Shown: positions 24,630-33,054, counted from the stretch's first letter. The stretch: DNA of 34,668 nucleotides from Chromatiales bacterium (GCA_018699155.1 JABIQA010000166.1:1-34668); one strand, 5' to 3'. Notes: a model not told the origin generated them from the sequence alone. Numbers and translations are program-made.

Positions 24630-26807
24630 CTATAGGAGTTCAAGCTTCGCATAAGACATCACCAGCCACTTCATGCCTTCGTATTCAAAATTCACCTGCA
24701 CCCGAGCATGCGGACCGGCGCCCTCGTAATTCATGACAACACCTTCGCCGAATTTAGCATGGCTGACTCTCTGGCCCAGCTTTATCGGCGCATCGGAACG
24801 GGTGGCAGCATTGGGACGACGGACAGCCTGTCGGTTACTGCTATTAAATGCGGGTGGAGACACTGCAATTTTCGGCCGGATATCTTCAACCAGCTCTGCC
24901 GGTATCTCATTAATGAAGCGCGATGCCTGAGCATAGGTTTCGGAGCCCCACATGCGGCGTTGCTCGGCATGGCTGATATACAGCTGTTGCATTGCGCGGG
25001 TAATGCCCACGTAGCAAAGCCGGCGTTCCTCTTCGAGACCGCTGGGGTCATTAATGGAACGCTTATGCGGGAACAGGCCTTCCTCAACCCCGGCCATAAA
25101 TACCAGCGGAAACTCGAGGCCCTTCGCCGAATGCAGGGTCATCATCTGCACGCAGTCTTCCCACTTGTCGGCCTGATCGTCACCGGCTTCAAGTGCCGCG
25201 TGGGCCAGAAATGCCATGAGGGGAGGCAATTCCAGTTCGGCATCATCGGGTTCAAAACCCTCCGCTGCAGTGACGAGTTCATCTAGATTTTCTATACGGG
25301 CTTCGCCACGCTCGCCTTTCTCTTTTTTATAGTGTGCGATCAAGCCACTTTGGTTGATTGTTCGATTCACCTGCTCGTGCAGGTCGAGCCCTTGTGTGTC
25401 CTCATCAATTTTTTCAATCAGCGCCAGAAACGTCTGTACCGCATTGGCTGCCCGCGCCGACAGTTGCCCGCCTGCAGAGCTAAGTGCCGCATGCCACATA
25501 GGTGTGGCATTGGCGCGTGCGCAGTCACGAATGATGGTGATTGTGGCGGCACCAATACCGCGGGTGGGCAGGTTAATAATGCGTTCAAATGAGGCGTCGT
25601 CATCGCGGTTTTGAATAAGTCGCAGATACCCCATGGCATCTTTAATTTCGGCGCGCTCGAAGAAGCGTAAGCCACCGTAGACCCGGTAGGGCACGCTGTT
25701 TTGAAAGAAGGCTTCTTCAAACACACGCGATTGGGCGTTGGAGCGATACAAAATAGCGATATCGGCGCGGGCATTGCCCTGTGCCACCCAATCCTGAATG
25801 CGGGCGGTAATAAATTCAGCTTCATCGCGCTCGTTGTAGGCGTTGTAGATCCGAATCGGGTCGCCTTCGTTATCGTCTGTCCACAATTTTTTGCCGAGTC
25901 GTCCTGCATTGTTGTCGATGACTGCATTGGCAGCATTCAGAATGTTGGCGGTAGAGCGATAGTTCTGCTCCAGTTTAATAAGGCTAATGCCGGGAAAGTC
26001 AGTTTGCAGCCGCTGCATGTTTTCGCCCCGCGCACCGCGCCAGCCATAAATGGATTGGTCATCATCACCTACCGCAAACGGTATTCCGGTTTTACCAGTA
26101 AGCACCCGCAGCCAGGCATACTGAATGGTGTTGGTGTCCTGAAACTCATCCACCAATACATGCTGAAAGCGACGTTGATAGTGCCCCAGAATGTCGGGGT
26201 TTTTTAGCCACAGTTCGTGAGCCCGCAATAGCAGCTCGGCAAAGTCGACCAAGCCTGAGCGCTCGCAGATATCCTGATAGCTTTGATAGAGCTTAATCAT
26301 CTGCGCGCGGGAGTAGTCACCGCGATCATCCATATTGGCGGCACGGCGGCCTTCATCTTTCTGCGCGTTAATGAAGTACTGCACTTCACGCGGCACCCAG
26401 GCGGTTTCATCGAGTTCCAGGCCTTTAATCATGCGTTTTATAATTCGCAGCTGGTCATCGGAATCAATAATTTGGAAGCCCTGCGGCAGCTGGGCTTCTT
26501 GGTAATGACGGCGGAGCAGCCGGTGTGCCAGACCGTGAAACGTGCCAACCCATAGATTGCCCACCGGCATATTGAGCAGCGTTTCAATGCGTGCCCGCAT
26601 CTCGGCTGAGGCCTTGTTGGTGAAGGTTACGGCCAGAATGCCCAGTGGGGATACCCGCTCAACCTCAATGAGCCACGCAATCCGGTGCACAAGAACCCGG
26701 GTTTTGCCGCTGCCGGCACCGGCCAGCACCAGCATGGGTTCGGCAGCAGCAGTTACTGCCTGTCGTTGCGCATCGTTCAGGCCATCAAGTATTGGCGTTA
26801 CATCCAT
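24630..26807 (-). CDS. uvrD: DNA helicase II UvrD
   Basis: UvrD is the superfamily 1A 3'-5' helicase of nucleotide excision repair and mismatch repair. The 725-residue product, close to the 720 of E. coli UvrD, opens with MDVTPILDGLNDAQRQAV and shows the Q motif, Walker A AGAGSGKT (residues 29-36), motif Ia FTNKASAEMR, WVGTFHGLAHRLLRRH, motif II VDEFQDTN, motif III GDDDQSIYGWRGA, motif IV QNYRS, and motif VI VGITRAMQQL. The C-terminal tail ends in a Tudor-like segment (HAKFGEGVVMNYEG) that in relatives contacts RNA polymerase. These features and the opening favour UvrD over Rep. Confidence 0.97.
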   Translation of the reverse strand: MDVTPILDGLNDAQRQAVTAAAEPMLVLAGAGSGKTRVLVHRIAWLIEVERVSPLGILAVTFTNKASAEMRARIETLLNMPVGNLWVGTFHGLAHRLLRRHYQEAQLPQGFQIIDSDDQLRIIKRMIKGLELDETAWVPREVQYFINAQKDEGRRAANMDDRGDYSRAQMIKLYQSYQDICERSGLVDFAELLLRAHELWLKNPDILGHYQRRFQHVLVDEFQDTNTIQYAWLRVLTGKTGIPFAVGDDDQSIYGWRGARGENMQRLQTDFPGISLIKLEQNYRSTANILNAANAVIDNNAGRLGKKLWTDDNEGDPIRIYNAYNERDEAEFITARIQDWVAQGNARADIAILYRSNAQSRVFEEAFFQNSVPYRVYGGLRFFERAEIKDAMGYLRLIQNRDDDASFERIINLPTRGIGAATITIIRDCARANATPMWHAALSSAGGQLSARAANAVQTFLALIEKIDEDTQGLDLHEQVNRTINQSGLIAHYKKEKGERGEARIENLDELVTAAEGFEPDDAELELPPLMAFLAHAALEAGDDQADKWEDCVQMMTLHSAKGLEFPLVFMAGVEEGLFPHKRSINDPSGLEEERRLCYVGITRAMQQLYISHAEQRRMWGSETYAQASRFINEIPAELVEDIRPKIAVSPPAFNSSNRQAVRRPNAATRSDAPIKLGQRVSHAKFGEGVVMNYEGAGPHARVQVNFEYEGMKWLVMSYAKLELL

Positions 26808-26906
26808 TTAACGGGTTCCGGGGTGATCACGGGTTGGGCGGCAGGCGAACGACCTGCCGCAAACGGCAAATTCTATCGCAAATACTTACTAAAAAACGGC
26901 GTTGCT

Positions 26907-27917
26907 TCAGTCGCAGCGCCATAATGTTTGATTCGGATTAATGAGTCCGGGCACGCTGATTGCGCGGCACATGCTGGTATCGATAATAGGCTGCAGCGAG
27001 GTTTCGCAGGGCAGTACATCGCTAATGCGTGGGGCACTGACAAATAGGGGCGGCGGCTCAGTGGAAAAAACCAGCCTGCCGCGGGAGCGACGTTCTGCCG
27101 CAAGATCGAGCAGCAAACGACTGGCTTTGTCGCAGGCGCGAACCGTGTCGTACTCGCCGAGAGCAGTACTCAGTTTTTTGATATTTTGCGCAAGCTCAGG
27201 CTGCGCTACCGGCAAACCGCCTGCCAGCAGGCCTGTAATAGCCCAGGCCAGCGCATCGCGTTCTATCAGCGGGTTGTTGTTACGGAGTTCTGTGAGTCGT
27301 GCGCTATAAACCGGATCGCTGTTAAATACATCGAGCTGGCGGTTAGCAAATATCTGCAGCAGTTCGCTTAAGCGGAACATGGCGTACACCGAGCCATAAC
27401 TTGCGGCCTGTCGGTACCATTCGATGGCTTCCGGCGGGCTCTTGTTATCGCTGCTCATACTGAGCTCGGCGAGTGCCTGTGCAGCAGCAATGTCGCCGTT
27501 GCCGGCAAGCGTGAGCAAGTCACCTGCGGGGATGGCGGCATAGACGTTCAATAAAGTGCTGTCATCGATGCGACCCAATACCGGCAGCGGGCCAAGATAG
27601 CCTCGTTGCTCATACCAGTCGATGCTGGCGGCTAACAAAGTATTAAGTTCAGCAACGTTGCCGCCCAGCGCCAACTCAAGGTCGGTGCGGGTGCGGATGG
27701 CCGGCGGTACGACGTTGTCCGGCGTATCACCAGTATCCAGCGTGAAGGGCTCCGGGTCGATTGATTGGGCCACCAGGCTCAGCACCACGTACAGCAAAAT
27801 GCCCAGCAGCAGCGTCGCAAGCAATATTGAGACGTTAGTGCGGTTGAAGGTTTTTACTTTTTGTTTCAGGGTGAATCCTGGTTTATTGCTTGCCAGCGGG
27901 CGCGCGTAACACCGCAT
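26907..27917 (-). CDS. Uncharacterised membrane-anchored protein with Sel1-like repeat
   Basis: I do not recognise a named family. The product (336 residues from ATG 27917) has one hydrophobic segment (NVSILLATLLLGILLYVVLS) and then a mostly helical, probably periplasmic domain. A Sel1/TPR-like unit is visible around AAAQALAELSM and PPEAIEWYRQAASYGSVYAMFRLSELL. Four cysteines sit in the mature part, three of them in the last 50 or so residues. ATG 27917 overlaps the end of ctaA by 35 bases. An alternative is CTG 27869, which has AGGA just upstream and would begin KQKVKTFNRTN directly before the membrane segment. It ends the SURF1-SCO-ctaA run, so a role near oxidase assembly is possible but is guesswork. 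Confidence 0.75.
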   Translation of the reverse strand: MRCYARPLASNKPGFTLKQKVKTFNRTNVSILLATLLLGILLYVVLSLVAQSIDPEPFTLDTGDTPDNVVPPAIRTRTDLELALGGNVAELNTLLAASIDWYEQRGYLGPLPVLGRIDDSTLLNVYAAIPAGDLLTLAGNGDIAAAQALAELSMSSDNKSPPEAIEWYRQAASYGSVYAMFRLSELLQIFANRQLDVFNSDPVYSARLTELRNNNPLIERDALAWAITGLLAGGLPVAQPELAQNIKKLSTALGEYDTVRACDKASRLLLDLAAERRSRGRLVFSTEPPPLFVSAPRISDVLPCETSLQPIIDTSMCRAISVPGLINPNQTLWRCD

Positions 27918-28884
27918 GGTTGAGGTTAATAACGGCAAGCAGCAGCAATGCCGCTACCATATTGTGTCCGGTCGCAACCAACAGGGGCAGGCCAAACCAG
28001 ACGGTGGCAATCCCCAAACTTATTTGTGTAATCACTGCCGCAAGTACCAGCATCGATGCAGCACTTACCCGGCGGAACAAACCAGCACGCAGGTATTTGT
28101 GCGCCGCGAATACAATGACTAAAAAGGCAATCAATGCGCCGAGCCGATGAGTGTAGTGAATGGCAACCCTGGCTGGCGCTTCAAGAATGCCGAACTCATA
28201 GTTCACGCCAAGGCCTCGCCACATGACAAAGCCTTCGCTAAAGTCGACCTGATCGGGCCACCATTGACCCTGACAGGTCGGGAGGTCGGGGCAAGCTAAG
28301 GCCGCGTAGTTGGAGCTGGTCCAGCCGCCCAATGCAATCTGGCACATGAGCACCACCAGCGCGAGAATGGCCGCAATAGGCGCCGCAGTTTTTCTGCCGG
28401 AGGCCGGCCAGCGGTTTTCGCAGATACACCAGAATAATAGCCCCAGCGTTGATAGCCCGCCGAGCAAATGCGCCATGACGATTAACGGTTTTAATAACAG
28501 CGTGACCGTCCACATACCGAGCAAACCCTGAAAGCAGACCAGAAAGAACAGCAGTACCGGCACCTTTACCGCCTGCCCGGGATCTTTGCGGTTAAATATC
28601 GCCAGCGCTGCGAGCAACATGATAGAAAAACCCAGCACCGAGGCTGCGTAGCGGTGAATCATTTCGCGCCAGGCTTTTTGTGCTTCGAGCGGTCGTTCGG
28701 GGAAGGCTTCTTCCGCGGCGTCTATAGCCAAGTCTGTTGATGGAACGACTATTGACCCGTAGCAGCCCGGCCAGTCAGGACAACCGAGGCCAGCATCGCT
28801 CAGACGCACCCAGGCGCCCATCACCACTACAACCAATGCCAGCAAACAGGCAAACACACACAATCTTTGATACCAGACTTTCAT
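27883..28884 (-). CDS. ctaA: Heme A synthase (COX15/CtaA family)
   Basis: The 333-residue inner-membrane enzyme oxidises heme O to heme A for aa3-type cytochrome oxidase. About eight helices are present. Visible motifs are VVMGAWVRLSDAGLGCPDWPGCYG near the start, the helix-borne histidines MIHRYAASVLGFSIMLL and VMAHLLGG, CQIALGGWTSSNYAALACPD, and HYTHRLGALIAF and GHNMVAALLL in the second half, giving the four heme-ligand histidines. It lies 87 bases after the SCO-like gene in the same direction. The usual partner ctaB (heme O synthase) is not in the window. Confidence 0.95.
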   Translation of the reverse strand: MKVWYQRLCVFACLLALVVVVMGAWVRLSDAGLGCPDWPGCYGSIVVPSTDLAIDAAEEAFPERPLEAQKAWREMIHRYAASVLGFSIMLLAALAIFNRKDPGQAVKVPVLLFFLVCFQGLLGMWTVTLLLKPLIVMAHLLGGLSTLGLLFWCICENRWPASGRKTAAPIAAILALVVLMCQIALGGWTSSNYAALACPDLPTCQGQWWPDQVDFSEGFVMWRGLGVNYEFGILEAPARVAIHYTHRLGALIAFLVIVFAAHKYLRAGLFRRVSAASMLVLAAVITQISLGIATVWFGLPLLVATGHNMVAALLLLAVINLNHAVLRAPAGKQ

Positions 28885-28971
28885 GTTTCTACTTCGCGTA
28901 AATAATTTGAACGAATTGAGCTATAAATATTGAACCGCGTTAAACAAGCGATTTCGATAGCCGATTAATAG

Positions 28972-29547
28972 TTAACCGATTTGCGACAACTTAAGCAGTT
29001 TCTTAATATCTTTACGCACATCTGCAATGGGCATATCTGACGGGTACTTGAGAATCACATTGCCTTGCGGGTCGACGAGATACAGGTCGCCGGCAGCGTA
29101 TTTTTCCAGCACAGCAAGTTGCGCCCCGGTGTTTTTTTGGTCTACTACTAACAGTGCGGGGTGTTCTGCAGTGATATACGAGCGATCAATAGAACCACTG
29201 TCGGCTAAAAAGACCAGCTGCAGTCGATTCGCATCTTTGCCAAAGGTGAGCCGCATTTGTCGAATATCAACCAAACGATTTTTGCAGTTGTCATCACAAT
29301 CGCCCGGGCCTGTGTAAAGCAGATTCCAAACATTCCGCAGGTGTTTGCGCGGGTTGTTCTCGCTGGCTTCCTGCAAGGTGATGTCAGGAATGGTAACCGG
29401 GGGCCACAGCAACTCGCCATTTTCTGTGCTGCCATTGGGTCGCCAGCCACCCGTTGCGTAGATAAAAACAGCAAGGGCCAGAGGGCCGAAGAATAAAAAG
29501 TTGATCAGCAGAAAGGCGCGCCTTCCTGATTTTTGACGTTTGCTCAT
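28972..29547 (-). CDS. SCO-like membrane-anchored thioredoxin-fold protein
   Basis: The 191-residue product has an N-terminal membrane anchor (about residues 11-30), then a periplasmic domain with a CxxxC pair, Cys84 and Cys88 (GDCDDNCKN), spaced as in SCO1/SenC proteins, and a typical thioredoxin-fold end DLYLVDPQGNVILKYP. SCO proteins deliver copper to, or reduce, the CuA site of cytochrome oxidase subunit II. However, the DHS-type region that supplies the third copper ligand (His) is not seen before YLVDPQGN, so a thiol-reductase role is possible instead. It sits between SURF1 (17 bases) and ctaA, the position of PA0111-like genes in Pseudomonas. Confidence 0.8.
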   Translation of the reverse strand: MSKRQKSGRRAFLLINFLFFGPLALAVFIYATGGWRPNGSTENGELLWPPVTIPDITLQEASENNPRKHLRNVWNLLYTGPGDCDDNCKNRLVDIRQMRLTFGKDANRLQLVFLADSGSIDRSYITAEHPALLVVDQKNTGAQLAVLEKYAAGDLYLVDPQGNVILKYPSDMPIADVRKDIKKLLKLSQIG

Positions 29548-29564
29548 AGGGTGCGGCTTACAGT

Positions 29565-30380
29565 TTAAGTGTTTGTTTCGCGACGCTTGCGGGCGCTACG
29601 AAAATGAAGAAGTGTGTAAATAATGAGGGCTAGCGCCGCAAAAGAAAACCATTGCACGGCATATCCGAGGTGGGTTTCGGGTCTCATGATCTCGGGTTGC
29701 CAGTTACGGCGGTAGCCATCGGGCTGATCGTCATCAAGCAGCAATTGCCATTCGAGCAATGGTTTTTGGAGCAGCGTGCTGATTTGTGCGGTAGTGGGCC
29801 AGGTCATTGGCAATGGCCATTTAATGCTGGTTACGTCGGGCAGCGGTGCGTCCAGCCGAATGCCGGGAGCGGGCAAGTAGGCCAGTCGTCCACGCACTTC
29901 ACGCGCGTTATTGGCGACGTCGACATTCGGCAGTTGCAGCCGATCTGCAGTGCCTTTTGCCCAGCCCCGGTTGACCAGCAAGACCTGGCCACCCAGTTCA
30001 GTATCGAGCTTGAATGGTGTAAGCACCTGATAGCCAACTTCGCCTTCCGACACCATGTTGTCGAGCAACACCTGTCGTTGGGGCAGGTAGTTTCCGCGCA
30101 GGGAGAAACGCCGGTAGAGCATCTCGCCGGCATTGGTATCAACGGGCGCAGAGAGCGCGGGTGTTTGAGTAGCATCATTAAAGCTGGTGATGAATGCCCG
30201 TTTTTGTGCCGCCCGGTCAAGCTGCCAAAAGCCGGCGGATAGGAACAGGGCTAAGCCGGCGGCCAGCAATAAAGTCGACCAGAACAGGCGTTTAATTCCT
30301 GAGTCTTTCAGGTTTTTTGATGCTGTCGGACTGGCTTCGGGTTCACCATCCGGGGTGTCGCTGTTATGATTTGTGTTCAT
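29565..30380 (-). CDS. Cytochrome oxidase assembly protein SURF1
   Basis: SURF1 proteins help place heme a/a3 in cytochrome oxidase. The 271-residue product has two helices flanking a periplasmic domain: an N-terminal one (LLLAAGLALFLSAGFWQLDR) with the family motif FWQLDRAAQKR, and a C-terminal one (AVQWFSFAALALIIYTLL) after HLGYAVQWF. The inner LLVNRGWAKG is also typical. The frame is open up to 30434, but ATG 30380 is preferred; the extra residues would abut the divergent DUF2909 start. Two further genes of the same block follow downstream. Confidence 0.93.
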   Translation of the reverse strand: MNTNHNSDTPDGEPEASPTASKNLKDSGIKRLFWSTLLLAAGLALFLSAGFWQLDRAAQKRAFITSFNDATQTPALSAPVDTNAGEMLYRRFSLRGNYLPQRQVLLDNMVSEGEVGYQVLTPFKLDTELGGQVLLVNRGWAKGTADRLQLPNVDVANNAREVRGRLAYLPAPGIRLDAPLPDVTSIKWPLPMTWPTTAQISTLLQKPLLEWQLLLDDDQPDGYRRNWQPEIMRPETHLGYAVQWFSFAALALIIYTLLHFRSARKRRETNT

Positions 30381-30398
30381 TGTTTTTAGCGGCGTTCC

Positions 30399-30410
30399 AG
30401 CCGCGCGGCT
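30399..30410. promoter_or_regulatory. Perfect 12-base palindrome in the SURF1/DUF2909 divergent gap
   Basis: AGCCGCGCGGCT reads the same on both strands and lies in the 54-base gap between the two divergent starts. It could be a regulator site or the remains of a hairpin, with no independent support. Confidence 0.25.
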
Positions 30411-30434
30411 GCCTTTAGTGCAGCGGAGTTTCAA

Positions 30435-30677
30435 ATGTTGATTAAACTTCTGATTATGGTGGTGCTGCTCGCCATCATTGCCAGCTTGGGTTCAGGCCTG
30501 TTTTTTCTGGTTAAAGACAAACCGGGGAACCGCAAACGTATGGCCAACAGTCTCACCTTGCGCATTGTATTGTCTATTGCGCTGTTTTTGCTGCTTATTC
30601 TCGCTTATCAGCAAGGATTGATTCAGCCGCACTCGGCAATGAGAACCGTTCCGAGTGCTCAACAGCCTGCCCCGTAG
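30435..30677 (+). CDS. DUF2909 family two-helix membrane protein
   Basis: This 80-residue protein has two membrane segments (LIMVVLLAIIASLGSGLFFLV and the region IVLSIALFLLLILAY) with a basic loop KDKPGNRKRMANSLTLR between them. It fits the twin-transmembrane DUF2909 family, which in Pseudomonas lies next to SURF1 among the cytochrome oxidase genes. Function is unknown; a small assembly factor is a fair guess from context. Start ATG 30435 leaves 54 bases to the SURF1 ATG, so promoters must overlap or lie inside the genes. Confidence 0.85.
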   Translation: MLIKLLIMVVLLAIIASLGSGLFFLVKDKPGNRKRMANSLTLRIVLSIALFLLLILAYQQGLIQPHSAMRTVPSAQQPAP

Positions 30678-30681
30678 ACCG

Positions 30682-30705
30682 TTTTTCGGTCAATTGATCG
30701 AAAAA
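30682..30705. repeat. 24-base near-perfect palindrome between convergent genes
   Basis: TTTTTCGGTC, AATT, GATCGAAAAA: a ten-pair stem with one G:T wobble, placed exactly between the stops of DUF2909 (plus) and the methyltransferase (minus). It may act as a weak two-way terminator, although its stem is AT-rich and no separate T tract follows. Confidence 0.5.
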
Positions 30706-31596
30706 TTAATCGTCGTCAGCCGGCTCATCAGTTGTCATTTTACGGGGTCCGCGACCCAGCAGCCGCGATAGCGGAACGCTGTACTCCGCGGGCTCGGCAG
30801 GTTTCGGCGCCTCGCCGCCGCGGGCATGGGTGTAGACGAGCTCTATGGTTACCGGCAGCTTGTCGTCCAGGTTGCGCTGGGTATCGTAGTTGAGCCGGGT
30901 CTGTTGCCAATAGGTTTTGCCCCCTAAACCCTTTCGTCTTCGGTTAATTTGGCGGGTGACGCTTACTGCCCTTAATTCATTAATGAGTTTATCGAAGCTG
31001 CTGTAGGTGATGGTGAGCAGTTCGGTATCCAGTACCGGATCACGGAGCCCGGCTTTTAGCATTTCATCACCGGCATTGTGGAGGTCGGGCAGCGTATCGA
31101 AGTGCTCGTAGTTATCGCGGGCACAACTTTCGCGGAGTTCAGCAAACGAACCATTGCCGCAAAAAGCAGTGAGCAGTAATCCGCCGGGCTTCAGTACTCG
31201 GTTAATTTCATTGAGCACCGATTGCAGGCTGCCCTGTGGGTTGGCGCCATATTGAAGGGTGAGATTAGAAACAATTAAATCCACGCTGTTATCGGCTAAT
31301 GGCAGCTCGAGCATGTCGGCACACAGTGCTTCGCCATGGTGTTGAGCGAGCTCGCTCATGGCTTCTGAGCTATCAATAGAAATGCAACGAGTGGCCGGGT
31401 ATTGCCGGCGCAGCGCTTCGGCAAGCTCACCCCCACCACCACCAAGAACTATGCTCTGCAATGGTTTTAGCCGAAACATCGACAGCCGTTCAAGCAGTTC
31501 GTCGCGCACTATAGCGTGTAGGAAATCGGCTTTGCTAAAGTTTGCGGCTTTGCGGTTAAAGGCGCGTTTCAAGTAGTTTTTATTTTTATCGGCCAT
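30706..31596 (-). CDS. SAM-dependent methyltransferase, BioC/NDUFAF5-like
   Basis: The 296-residue product has a class I Rossmann methyltransferase core: motif I VLGGGGGELAEAL, an acidic end of strand 2 (CISIDSS), LPLADNSVDLIVSNLTLQYG, and RVLKPGGLLLTAFCG. The N-terminal FNRKAANFSKADFL and the later ELRESC and TYSSFDKLINELRAVS match the BioC / NDUFAF5 pattern. BioC methylates malonyl-ACP for biotin synthesis; NDUFAF5-like proteins act in complex I assembly. Here no bio genes are nearby, and a charged C-terminal extension of about 40 residues is unusual for BioC. I therefore leave the gene unnamed. It starts 12 bases after apbE, so both are probably co-transcribed. Confidence 0.82.
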   Translation of the reverse strand: MADKNKNYLKRAFNRKAANFSKADFLHAIVRDELLERLSMFRLKPLQSIVLGGGGGELAEALRRQYPATRCISIDSSEAMSELAQHHGEALCADMLELPLADNSVDLIVSNLTLQYGANPQGSLQSVLNEINRVLKPGGLLLTAFCGNGSFAELRESCARDNYEHFDTLPDLHNAGDEMLKAGLRDPVLDTELLTITYSSFDKLINELRAVSVTRQINRRRKGLGGKTYWQQTRLNYDTQRNLDDKLPVTIELVYTHARGGEAPKPAEPAEYSVPLSRLLGRGPRKMTTDEPADDD

Positions 31597-31608
31597 TGCT
31601 TGTCGGGT

Positions 31609-32622
31609 TTAGTCGTTTAGTAATGCGGCAAATGCCGGCGACAGTTGTTCAGTAAGTTTACCGCCGGCGCCGCGCTGAATAATACTAATGGCAAGATTAT
31701 TTGCTTCTGCCAGTTGCAGCGCTTCATCTGACCCTTTAACTAACAACGCGGTGGCCCAGGCATCTGCTGTCATGGCATCGTTGGCAATAACACTTACTGA
31801 TCCGATGTTGTCCGGAACAGGCCAGCCCGTCAATGGGTTAATGCTGTGTGAATAACGTACGCCATTAAATTCGAAGAAGTTGCGGTAGTCGCCCGAGGTG
31901 GCGATAGCGGCATTGCGAAGAGAGATAACTCTTTGGGCGCTGCGTTCATTGGCAATGGGTTTTTCTATGCCTACCTGCCATGGCTGCCCTGTCGTTTTGC
32001 TGCCGCGTGTGCGCAGCTCTCCTCCGACCTCAATCAGCCAGGCATCAACCCCGGCATTATCCAGCAGCTCCGCAAGCTGATCTACGGCATAGCCTTTGGC
32101 AATGGCCGAAAGATCGATGGCCGTCGCCCGGTAGCTTTTGCGTAATGCCGGCGGATAGTTTCGCACTGAAATGTTTTGATAGCCCACGTGGCTGAGTCGC
32201 TCGCGGATGAGTTCGGCAGGCGGGGGTTCGCTTTTAAACGGTCCGCTGCCGAATCCCCAGAGATCAACCAGCGGTCCGATGGTAATGTCGAAAGCGCCGT
32301 CGCTGCGTAAGCTTATCGACTGCGCCAGGGCCACTATTTCCGCAGTTGAGGCACTTACCGGAAACCACTGGTTTGCCTTGGATGCGTTGAAAAGACTCAC
32401 TTCCGAGCCGGTTTTGTAGGTTGACAGGCTGGCATCCAGCTGTTGCAGCCGGTTATCGATGGCAGCATCCAGCGCCAAACGTGTCGGCCCGAAATACTTT
32501 ACGCTGTAGAAAGTGCCCATGGTTTCGCCGCGGACGCTGTGGTCTTGCTCCTGAGGTGCGCAGCCACTGAGAGCAGCAAGAGCAATAAAACACCCCAAAA
32601 GCCAAATGCTTATGGTTTTCAT
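31609..32622 (-). CDS. apbE: FAD:protein FMN transferase ApbE, lipoprotein
   Basis: ApbE attaches FMN covalently to Thr/Ser of proteins such as NqrB, NqrC and RnfG/D in the periplasm. ATG 32622 is chosen since it opens a lipoprotein signal peptide (MKTISIWLLGCFIALAALSGC) with the lipobox cysteine at residue 21; a TTG seven codons earlier seems unnecessary. The 337-residue product shows GETMGTFYSVKYFG, DLSAIAKGYAVDQLAELL, the EVGGELRTRG strand, YSHSINPLTGWPV and the Mg-site region MTADAWATALLVKG. No nqr or rnf genes lie in the window. A methyltransferase gene follows after 12 bases. Confidence 0.95.
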   Translation of the reverse strand: MKTISIWLLGCFIALAALSGCAPQEQDHSVRGETMGTFYSVKYFGPTRLALDAAIDNRLQQLDASLSTYKTGSEVSLFNASKANQWFPVSASTAEIVALAQSISLRSDGAFDITIGPLVDLWGFGSGPFKSEPPPAELIRERLSHVGYQNISVRNYPPALRKSYRATAIDLSAIAKGYAVDQLAELLDNAGVDAWLIEVGGELRTRGSKTTGQPWQVGIEKPIANERSAQRVISLRNAAIATSGDYRNFFEFNGVRYSHSINPLTGWPVPDNIGSVSVIANDAMTADAWATALLVKGSDEALQLAEANNLAISIIQRGAGGKLTEQLSPAFAALLND

Positions 32623-33054
32623 GTGATGCTGCCCAGACCGCAATCACCCCGGAGTTTGCCGGCCCGCAGCGACATCGGCTGAAAATGCGGGAAGCCGAGC
32701 GCATGGATTGCCGGTGTGAGAAACCCAAGGCCGAAAATTGGCCCGATAATTTGCCGCCGCCGTTCTGTCGATAGTGTCAGCATTTGGAATTCCGGAGATA
32801 GACCCTATTTCTCTTCGGCCGCAGAAGTAACTTGTGACACTGCAATACCTTATTATTCGCGATAATCTCTGACAATAACGACTTGCTCTGTGTCAGTCCA
32901 TCCGCATCTTGCCTTCGCAGGGCTGGCTAAATGTGCTGCATGCTATATAGAAACTCCGTTAGACTCTATTTGCAGGAATGTTGTAAATTTTCCTACCAAA
33001 ACAAATCATTTTGATTCCTTTACACAGTGTTTTCGCAAGGATGCAGTAAAAATA
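32623..33054. other. 432-base divergent intergenic region between apbE and the conserved 436-residue protein
   Basis: No gene is supported here. A plus-strand frame joined to the downstream gene is open from a GTG at 32890 but lacks family-like sequence. An extended -10-like TGCTATATA stands at 32941-32949 and an AT-rich ATTAT(N5)ATAAT inverted repeat at 32852-32866; either could belong to a promoter for the downstream gene. No hairpin terminator or RNA gene is recognisable. Confidence 0.4.

Noticed and set aside
24708-25286. 192-codon plus-strand open frame inside uvrD
   Set aside because: Lies wholly antisense to uvrD, whose helicase motifs are clear; no supporting features.
32890-33054. 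N-terminal extension of the conserved 436-residue protein from GTG 32890
   Set aside because: The added 55 residues do not resemble the rest of the family, and the conserved region begins right after ATG 33055.
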